From NCBI GenBank assembly GCA_021443285.1, contig JABUUG010000104.1:1-5300 (forward strand): a DNA stretch of 5,300 bases, written 5' to 3'. A program made the translations under genes and the position numbers. Within the stretch, counting starts at the first letter, position 1. Every line of letters starts with the position of its first letter. The notes beneath the pieces are model-generated. The model saw only the letters and a list, made by a program, of their open reading frames with translations. It was not told the DNA's origin and did not search any database. Positions 1-5,300 of this stretch are shown piece by piece. The DNA is from Bacteroidaceae bacterium (GTDB lineage Bacteria; Bacteroidota; Bacteroidia; Bacteroidales; Bacteroidaceae).

Positions 1-2402
1 GTGATGGTGAGGTCGGCAGTCAGGCGAACACTTATGAGCCTCTGACAAACACGATTGCGTCTCACGATGCGGTGGCCCCGCTCATCAAGACGAGATGGGA
101 CCAGCACGCACCGTATAATGGCCGGTGTCCAATATTAGGTGTGAAGACGTGTTCTACGGGTTGTGTCGCAACAGCAATGGCACAGATTCTGAACTACCAC
201 AAATATCCCGCCGACCTTCCTGCCCTTGATGCATATAAAACCAAAACCCAAGGGATTATGATGCCTGCTCTTCCGGAAATACCAAATTTCGCATGGAACA
301 GCCTGAAGAACACTTATGAAGAAGATGACACAGACGAGAACATTGCGGCACTGATGCTCTATTGCGGCCAGAGCGTTGATATGGATTATGGCCAGAGTGG
401 AACGACATCGGGAGCCGATGATGATAATGTTCCATACGCATTGAGAAATTATTTTGGATACAAGTCAGCGAGCATTGTTGAGCGTTCACGTTATACAACA
501 AAGAAATGGGACGAACTGATTTACAACGAACTGGCTAACGGCCGTCCCGTATATTATCGTGGTGCGTCGTCGAATGGCGGTCATGCCTTTGTGTGCGACG
601 GATATGACGGCTATGGCTATTATCACATCAACTGGGGGTGGGGAGGATTTAGAGATGACTACTTCCTGCTGTCTGCCTTGAATCCGGATGGCGTTGCTAC
701 AGGTGCAATCGCGACATTGGACGAGTTTAACTTTGTACAGCAGGCAGTGGTAAACATAATGCCGACAGAGGAAACGCGTGGAGTGATAAAGCTTGGAGTA
801 CACCATTTCCGGTATGATGATGTCAACGAAAAGTTTTTGGTGAATTATATAAACAAAACGGGATTCACCTATACTTTTGATTTTGGTATCGGTTGCATTA
901 AGGATAATGGTAAGATAGAACTTATAGGGAAAGCACTGAAGACAAATGACCCATTTGTAAAAGATGACTCCTATACCCAACCTCTTAATGTTCCTTTGAC
1001 GCATTTTAGCGGTCTGCCCACGGGAACATATAAGGTTGTGCCAATCAGTAAGCTAAGCAATGCAGAAGAATGGCAGAACTGTTATGATAATGATGAGTAT
1101 TATGCGGTGGTATCAGTGAATGACGGACATGTGAATTCCGTTGAGATGCACCCGATAGAGGATTACACAGCGTCCCTTGACAACACAGAGCGCACCATGT
1201 TCGTTAATACAGAAAACAAAATATCTGTAACGTTCACCAACAATAGCTGTGATACGTTAGAAAAGCATTTGAGGCTTTGCTACATTGCTCCAGATGCAAA
1301 TGTCTATGTAAAACAGTCGTATGCAGACATAAGTGTGGCTGCGGGAAAAACGGAAACAGTGCAGTTTGTGTTCAAACCTGATAAGGGAACGGGCAACTAT
1401 ACTTTGCAGGTCAGAGACTTCCTCGATTACAATACTCTGTTCCTGAACGAGGAAGTCACTGTGGTTTCACTGCCTTCGGGAGAATACAAGACTTCTGTGT
1501 CAAATCCCCGCTTTGTCGGTGGCGCATCGCCCCGTTTAGAGTTTGAGATAAAGAATGAGGACAGTTTTGACCACCCGGTAAGGAATGCTAAGATAGGATT
1601 ATATTACGATTATAAGGATGACGGTTCGGCTATGTACACTGACTCCATAAAGTTCTACGTTGACAGAATCCCTGCCGGCAAAACAATAACTGCATCTTGC
1701 GATGTGTCGGAGAAGTTCAAATACAGTTGGACGAAGTTTTCCATCTCTTCCGAATATGGCGGCAATAGTAATCTGTCATTGTATAATGAAGGTCTGAAAA
1801 CCTGGGACAACCATGACATAAGCGGCACCCCGGAAGCAACGTTCTACACCGCCCAGCCATCGGGCTTCGGCTATACCTCATTCGCGAAGGATGTGGCACT
1901 CGACTTCTCTGAGTGTGAAGACCTTACGGCATATACAGGCACGCTGAAGGAGGATGGCGGAAAGCAGGTGCTGCAGATGAAGGAGCAGACGCAGGTGCCG
2001 GCAAATACAGGACTGGTATTGAAGGGGAAACCGTATGTAAGGTATGCAGTGAGGATGATTGACAGTGCGCCTGCAATCCCGGACAACGACCTCGTGGCTG
2101 TAACTTCGGACGAACCTGTCGCCGCCAACTCCATACTCGTTTTGGGATGTATTGACCGGGAGGTGGGCTTCTACAACTATACTGCCACTTCAATCGCTGC
2201 CGGTCATTCCTGTCTGCTGAAGTCAAAGACGGGCGACGTGTCTAAGGTGGAGATGGTGTGGGACGCCCCTTCGGGAATAAACAGTGTCCAGACGGAATAT
2301 GATACCGTGCCGACCGCCACGTTCAACATCGCCGGCCAGCGTGTGGATGAGAGATACAAGGGCATCGTCATAAAGAACGGCAAGAAACTAATCGCAAAAT
2401 AA
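1..2402 (+). CDS. Secreted C10-family (streptopain/interpain-like) cysteine protease, 5' partial, upstream tandem copy
   Basis: This is a papain-fold endopeptidase of family C10, the family of Streptococcus SpeB and Prevotella interpain A, expected to be exported and to cleave proteins outside the cell. The frame starts at base 3 with no stop before TAA 2400-2402, giving 799 visible residues. The GTG at 72 is not the start, because codons before it (GSQANTYEPLT) align with residues 137 onward of the downstream copy. About 132 residues (signal peptide and prodomain) are therefore missing, for a full length near 930. Numbered from base 3, the catalytic Cys is residue 54 in STGCVATAMAQ (162-164) and the catalytic His is residue 194 in GGHAFVCDG (582-584), followed by HINWGWGG. 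The catalytic domain ends near residue 252 (VVNI). Three beta-sandwich-like regions follow (about 255-384, 385-495, 496-617), then a C-terminal beta domain (about 620-755) and the tail motif FNIAGQRV...GKKLIAK. Family assignment is firm; substrate is unknown. Confidence 0.93.
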   Translation, partial: DGEVGSQANTYEPLTNTIASHDAVAPLIKTRWDQHAPYNGRCPILGVKTCSTGCVATAMAQILNYHKYPADLPALDAYKTKTQGIMMPALPEIPNFAWNSLKNTYEEDDTDENIAALMLYCGQSVDMDYGQSGTTSGADDDNVPYALRNYFGYKSASIVERSRYTTKKWDELIYNELANGRPVYYRGASSNGGHAFVCDGYDGYGYYHINWGWGGFRDDYFLLSALNPDGVATGAIATLDEFNFVQQAVVNIMPTEETRGVIKLGVHHFRYDDVNEKFLVNYINKTGFTYTFDFGIGCIKDNGKIELIGKALKTNDPFVKDDSYTQPLNVPLTHFSGLPTGTYKVVPISKLSNAEEWQNCYDNDEYYAVVSVNDGHVNSVEMHPIEDYTASLDNTERTMFVNTENKISVTFTNNSCDTLEKHLRLCYIAPDANVYVKQSYADISVAAGKTETVQFVFKPDKGTGNYTLQVRDFLDYNTLFLNEEVTVVSLPSGEYKTSVSNPRFVGGASPRLEFEIKNEDSFDHPVRNAKIGLYYDYKDDGSAMYTDSIKFYVDRIPAGKTITASCDVSEKFKYSWTKFSISSEYGGNSNLSLYNEGLKTWDNHDISGTPEATFYTAQPSGFGYTSFAKDVALDFSECEDLTAYTGTLKEDGGKQVLQMKEQTQVPANTGLVLKGKPYVRYAVRMIDSAPAIPDNDLVAVTSDEPVAANSILVLGCIDREVGFYNYTATSIAAGHSCLLKSKTGDVSKVEMVWDAPSGINSVQTEYDTVPTATFNIAGQRVDERYKGIVIKNGKKLIAK
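1506..1537 (+). repeat. 32-bp exact block shared by the two protease genes, copy A
   Basis: This stretch, encoding PRFVGGASPR at the start of the third beta-sandwich-like region, is identical to 4309-4340 in the second gene. The coding sequence on either side is clearly more diverged, so the block stands out as an island of identity. Confidence 0.8.
2298..2402 (+). repeat. Near-identical 3' gene end, copy A
   Basis: These last 105 bp of the first gene match 5092-5196 of the second at 100 of 105 positions by direct comparison. They include an unbroken 50-bp match (2298-2347 with 5092-5141) and a 32-bp match (2355-2386 with 5149-5180). The block encodes the tail YDTVPTATFNIAGQRV...KKLIAK. Only one of the five differences changes the protein (Arg to Ser). 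The unbroken 50-bp match has no silent changes at all, unlike the catalytic region. Confidence 0.9.
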
Positions 2403-2413
2403 TGACATTATGA
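2400..2413 (+). promoter_or_regulatory. Intercistronic junction with no Shine-Dalgarno and possible translational coupling
   Basis: The stop TAA of the first gene (2400-2402) and the ATG of the second (2410-2412) are 7 bp apart, too close for a separate promoter, so the genes should share a transcript. The bases before the ATG are A/T-rich and have no GGAGG-like site, as is common in Bacteroidota. TAA overlaps an ATG (2402-2404) that opens a three-codon frame, ATG-ACA-TTA, closed by TGA at 2411-2413, which itself overlaps the real start as ATGA. This could let ribosomes pass from one gene to the next, but it may be chance. Confidence 0.5.
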
Positions 2414-5196
2414 AAAGAAACCTATCTACTTTGTTCCTCCTGCTGTTGGCAGTACAGATGGTGGCAGGGCCTGTCTCGCGACAGGATGCCATGAAGGCAG
2501 CACAGCAGTTCCTGGGCAAGCGCGGTGTGAAGGCTCCCGCCTTGAAGGAGAAGATGCGCGCCCCGATGAAGGGAGAAGCGTCAGCAGAGGATATCTCAGC
2601 CTACTATATATTTAATGTGGGAGACAACGGAGGCTTTGTCGTTGTCTCGGGCGACGACCGCACGGATGCCGTGCTCGGCTACACGCTGAGCGGCGACTTC
2701 GACGAGGCGACGATGCCCGAAAATATGCGCGCATGGCTGCAGAGCTATGCCGACCAGATAAGCGCGCTGAACGCCGACGAGCGGGCTTTGGGATACAATC
2801 CACGCTACATCGAGGGCGGCAGTCAGGAAGACACCTATGAGCCACTGACAAGTTCTGTTCCATTCCACGACGCAGTGTCCCCGCTCATCAAGACGCAGTG
2901 GAATCAGGACAGTCCCTATAATGCCAAGTGTCCGAAAGTAGGTGCGACAAACTGCTATACGGGCTGTATAGCGACTGCAATGGCGCAGGTGATGAACTAT
3001 TTCCAATACCCCGCCAGCTTTCCTGCCATTGCAGCCTATACCACCACTCTTTCTCCACAACCGATTTCAGTGGAGGCTCTTCCCGGATTATCAGATTTTG
3101 CATGGGGCAGCCTGAAGGAGACATACTCTCCGGATGACATCGACGACAACATCGCGTATTTGATGCGCTACTGCGGCCAGAGTGTAAAGATGAGTTATGG
3201 CACTGCTTCTTCGTCAACCTATGAGGCTTATGTCCCAACCGCATTGAAGAGCATCTTCGGATACAAGTCCGCGAATTTTGTGGATCGTTCGCAGTATTCT
3301 TCAAAGGGATGGGACGAACTTATATACACCGAATTGGCCAACAACCGCCCTGTGATATATAATGGCCAGTCGTCGGGTGGCGGTCATGAATTTGTGTGCG
3401 ACGGCTATGACGGCTACGGCTATTATCACATCAACTGGGGATGGGGCGGCTATCAGGACGGCTATTTCCTGTTGTCTGCCCTGAATCCTGATGAAGGCGG
3501 CATCGGTGCAAGCTCAACGTCAGACGGATATGTCCTCAAGCAGAACGCTGTGGTAAACATAAAGACCACAGAGGCGTCTCCGGAAATCCTGAAGGCAATC
3601 CTTTATGAGTTCACTTATAATGAAGACACATCGAAACTGGTTGTCGCTTATTACAACGTAACGGGCAAGGACTACAAGTTTGATCTGGGACTTGCCTATA
3701 TGGATGGAGATGAGATTAAACACTGCTATACGGCGCTGTCCGGCTACCCGCTTAATTACACTTATTATGTCAGACCCGAGGTTTCATTGTCGAAATTCAG
3801 CAGTTTGCCCGATGGGGTATATAGGATAGTGCCTGTCAGCAGAGTGTCCGGCACTGAAACGTGGTACAGATGCAGCGACAACGAGGAGATTTGTGCAGAA
3901 ATCTCCGTATCGGGTGGAGGGGTCACTTTTGTCACGATGCACCCGATAGAGGATTTCACAGCGTCTATCGATGATCCGACATGTACGTTGTATGCCAATT
4001 CGCTCAACAAGATTTCCGCATCATTCACGAACAACGGCCCTGATGTCCTGGAGAAAAAGCTTAAACTTTACTTCTATGCACCCAATTCCATGGGGCCGTA
4101 TGAAGATACGAAGGTGGTTTCCCAGAGCGCTATCAGTGTACCTGTAGGAGAGACAAAGACTGTACAGTTAGAGTTCAGGCCCATTTACGGAAAAGGCACT
4201 TACAAACTGCAGGTCAGGGACTACAACGACATCAACGTTATATATTGCAGCAAGGATGTAACGGTGGCCAGTCCGCCAACGGAAGAATATGTGAACACTG
4301 TGTCAAACCCCCGCTTTGTCGGTGGCGCATCGCCCCGTTTCGAGGTTGACATAACGAACAAGAACGATTTTGAGCAGCCGGCGAGACCGGTGGGAGTGGT
4401 TGTCTGCTATACGGACACGCTTATTTCGGGATACTACATGAGTGTACCCGTTGTGTTCAATGTGGATGTTATTCCTGCCGGCGCAACGGTTACTGCATCA
4501 TGCAATCTGTCTTCCTTCCGGCAATCCGATTGGGCAGACTTCTTCATTGGTAGTAACCCATATCTATATCTGTTTGATGACATCAGTCAGAGCACCTATG
4601 CTTATTTTGATATAAGGGACACAAAAGATGCGAGATTCTACATCGCCCAGCCATCGGGCTTCGGCTATGCCTCATACGCGAAGGATGTGGCGCTCGACTT
4701 CTCCGAGTGTGAAGGCCTCACTGCATATACCGGCACCCTGAAGAAGGATGGCGACTTGCAGGTGCTGCAGATGACTGCGCATACACAGGTGCCGGCAAAT
4801 ACGGGGCTGGTGCTGAAGGGGGAACCGCATGTGAAATATGCCGTGAGGAGGATTGACAGCGCGCCCGCTATTACAGACAACGACCTCGTCGCCGCCACTT
4901 CGGACAAAACTGTCGCCGCCAACTCCATACTCGTTTTAGGATGTGTAAACCAGGAGGTTGCCTTCTACAACTATGAGGGGAAAACCATCGAAGCGGGTCA
5001 TTCATATCTGCCGAAGACGAAGACGGGCGACGTGTCGAAGGTGGAAGTGGTATGGGACGAACCATCTGGAATAAGCAATGCCCGGACGGAGTATGATACC
5101 GTGCCGACCGCCACGTTCAACATCGCCGGCCAGCGTGTGGACGAGAGCTACAAGGGCATCGTCATAAAGAACGGCAAGAAGCTGATCGCAAAGTAA
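2410..5196 (+). CDS. Secreted C10-family (streptopain/interpain-like) cysteine protease, complete, downstream tandem copy
   Basis: This complete 928-residue paralogue of the upstream gene is an exported papain-fold cysteine endopeptidase made as a zymogen. Residues 1-20 are a signal peptide (MKRN, Leu-rich core, VAG before PVS) with no lipobox Cys, so it is not a lipoprotein. Residues 21 to about 125 are a streptopain-type inhibitory prodomain, with GGFVVVSGDDR at 74-84 and LGYTLSGDF at 89-97. The C10 domain runs from about 155 to 385, with catalytic Cys186 in YTGCIATAMAQ (TGT 2965-2967), His326 in GGGHEFVCDG (3385-3387), and Asn342, Trp343 and Trp345 in HINWGWGG. Beta-sandwich-like regions follow at about 386-512, 513-628 and 629-745, then a C-terminal beta domain at 750-888 (GFGYASYAKDVALDFSE, VPANTGLVLKG) and the tail at 895-928. 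SpeB is far shorter and lacks these extensions; interpain A is also a long multidomain protein. The ATG at 2410 is chosen because it gives a proper signal peptide 7 bp after the upstream stop. Glu327 follows the catalytic His where the upstream copy and SpeB have Ala. Confidence 0.96.
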   Translation: MKRNLSTLFLLLLAVQMVAGPVSRQDAMKAAQQFLGKRGVKAPALKEKMRAPMKGEASAEDISAYYIFNVGDNGGFVVVSGDDRTDAVLGYTLSGDFDEATMPENMRAWLQSYADQISALNADERALGYNPRYIEGGSQEDTYEPLTSSVPFHDAVSPLIKTQWNQDSPYNAKCPKVGATNCYTGCIATAMAQVMNYFQYPASFPAIAAYTTTLSPQPISVEALPGLSDFAWGSLKETYSPDDIDDNIAYLMRYCGQSVKMSYGTASSSTYEAYVPTALKSIFGYKSANFVDRSQYSSKGWDELIYTELANNRPVIYNGQSSGGGHEFVCDGYDGYGYYHINWGWGGYQDGYFLLSALNPDEGGIGASSTSDGYVLKQNAVVNIKTTEASPEILKAILYEFTYNEDTSKLVVAYYNVTGKDYKFDLGLAYMDGDEIKHCYTALSGYPLNYTYYVRPEVSLSKFSSLPDGVYRIVPVSRVSGTETWYRCSDNEEICAEISVSGGGVTFVTMHPIEDFTASIDDPTCTLYANSLNKISASFTNNGPDVLEKKLKLYFYAPNSMGPYEDTKVVSQSAISVPVGETKTVQLEFRPIYGKGTYKLQVRDYNDINVIYCSKDVTVASPPTEEYVNTVSNPRFVGGASPRFEVDITNKNDFEQPARPVGVVVCYTDTLISGYYMSVPVVFNVDVIPAGATVTASCNLSSFRQSDWADFFIGSNPYLYLFDDISQSTYAYFDIRDTKDARFYIAQPSGFGYASYAKDVALDFSECEGLTAYTGTLKKDGDLQVLQMTAHTQVPANTGLVLKGEPHVKYAVRRIDSAPAITDNDLVAATSDKTVAANSILVLGCVNQEVAFYNYEGKTIEAGHSYLPKTKTGDVSKVEVVWDEPSGISNARTEYDTVPTATFNIAGQRVDESYKGIVIKNGKKLIAK
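4309..4340 (+). repeat. 32-bp exact block shared by the two protease genes, copy B
   Basis: This is the partner of 1506-1537, in the same frame and at the equivalent protein position (residues about 634-643 of the complete copy). The protein then departs at once (FEVDITNKNDF against LEFEIKNEDSF). Confidence 0.8.
5092..5196 (+). repeat. Near-identical 3' gene end, copy B
   Basis: This is the partner of 2298-2402 in direct orientation about 2.8 kb away. It ends exactly at the stop codon; the DNA after the two stop codons shows no similarity. Direct repeats of this kind could support recombination that deletes or amplifies one protease unit. Confidence 0.9.
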
Positions 5197-5300
5197 GTGT
5201 TTTTTAGGAGTTAAAGGAGATATTTGGGGAAGTTAAAGAAGTCAAAGGAGTCAAAGGAGTTAAAGACATTACCTATTTAGTACCAATTTCAATCCGTATC
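5197..5300. other. Downstream intergenic segment with no recognisable gene
   Basis: These 104 bp hold a run of six T at 5200-5205, the 9-bp repeat array, and an unremarkable A/T-rich stretch from 5268 to the edge. I see no start codon with a convincing gene, no tRNA and no clear hairpin before the T run. No inhibitor gene follows within view; streptococcal speB and some Bacteroides C10 proteases have one close by, and one could still lie beyond the edge. Confidence 0.7.
5210..5267 (+). repeat. Short tandem repeat of 9-bp GTYAAAGRM units
   Basis: Four contiguous 9-bp units lie at 5232-5267: GTTAAAGAA, GTCAAAGGA, GTCAAAGGA and GTTAAAGAC. A fifth matching unit, GTTAAAGGA, stands apart at 5210-5218. 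The array starts 14 bp after the second gene's stop codon and is purine-rich on this strand. From memory, AGTTAAAGGAG-type short repeats are common between genes in Bacteroidales; their function is not known to me. A 9-bp period would keep frame, but nothing here suggests translation. Confidence 0.85.

Noticed and set aside
72..74. GTG as a start codon for the first protease.
   Set aside because: The frame is open upstream to base 3 and its codons align with the linker before the catalytic domain of the second copy. Starting here would also remove the export signal and prodomain.
486..1004. Minus-strand open frame of 172 codons.
   Set aside because: It lies wholly inside the C10 coding sequence and its protein has no recognisable domain. 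A similar-length antisense frame at 2596-3060 in the other copy covers a different part of the gene, so neither is conserved.
1871..2134. Minus-strand frame of 87 codons with a clear counterpart at 4665-4928.
   Set aside because: The two antisense products resemble each other only because the sense strands encode the same conserved C-terminal domain; this is a mirror of a duplicated gene, not an independent protein.
5200..5205. Six-T run as an intrinsic terminator for the protease pair.
   Set aside because: I find no G/C-rich inverted repeat immediately before it, so the terminator claim is unsupported.
5219..5226. GATATTTG as a Bacteroidota -7 promoter element (TAnnTTTG).
   Set aside because: The first base does not match, no TTTG-like -33 element lies at proper distance, and no gene start is visible downstream.
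5273..5299. Possible 3' end of a convergent minus-strand gene entering from the right edge.
   Set aside because: Only eight codons are open before the stop, far too little to tell from chance.

Overview
The window looks like part of a Bacteroidales chromosome, most likely Prevotella or a close relative. The evidence is two large secreted C10-family (streptopain/interpain-type) cysteine proteases with Bacteroidales-style C-terminal beta domains, a closing motif of the form 'FNIAGQRV...KGIVIKNGKKLIAK', no Shine-Dalgarno sequence before the internal start codon, and an AGTTAAAGGAG-type tandem repeat downstream. The genus is inferred from protein style; no rRNA or marker gene is present.

Layout: positions 1-2402 hold the 3' part of the first C10 protease. 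Its frame is open to the left edge and aligns with the second copy at an offset of 132 residues, so about 400 bp (signal peptide and most of the prodomain) lie outside the window. After a 7-bp gap comes a complete paralogue of 928 residues at 2410-5196: signal peptide, streptopain-type prodomain, C10 catalytic domain, three beta-sandwich-like regions, a conserved C-terminal beta domain and the short tail motif. The last 104 bp hold no gene, but contain a 9-bp tandem repeat.

The two genes form a tandem duplication on the + strand and are very probably co-transcribed, with any promoter left of the window. Both keep the catalytic Cys and His and the HINWGWGG segment, so both should be active secreted proteases, probably digesting host or dietary protein or host defence proteins. 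Their identity is patchy. The catalytic and C-terminal regions are close and the middle is diverged. A few DNA blocks, such as the last 105 bp of each gene, are nearly identical even at silent sites, which suggests gene conversion between the copies. I do not see a wholly new system; the most interesting points are the tandem, mosaic pair and the short junction between them.
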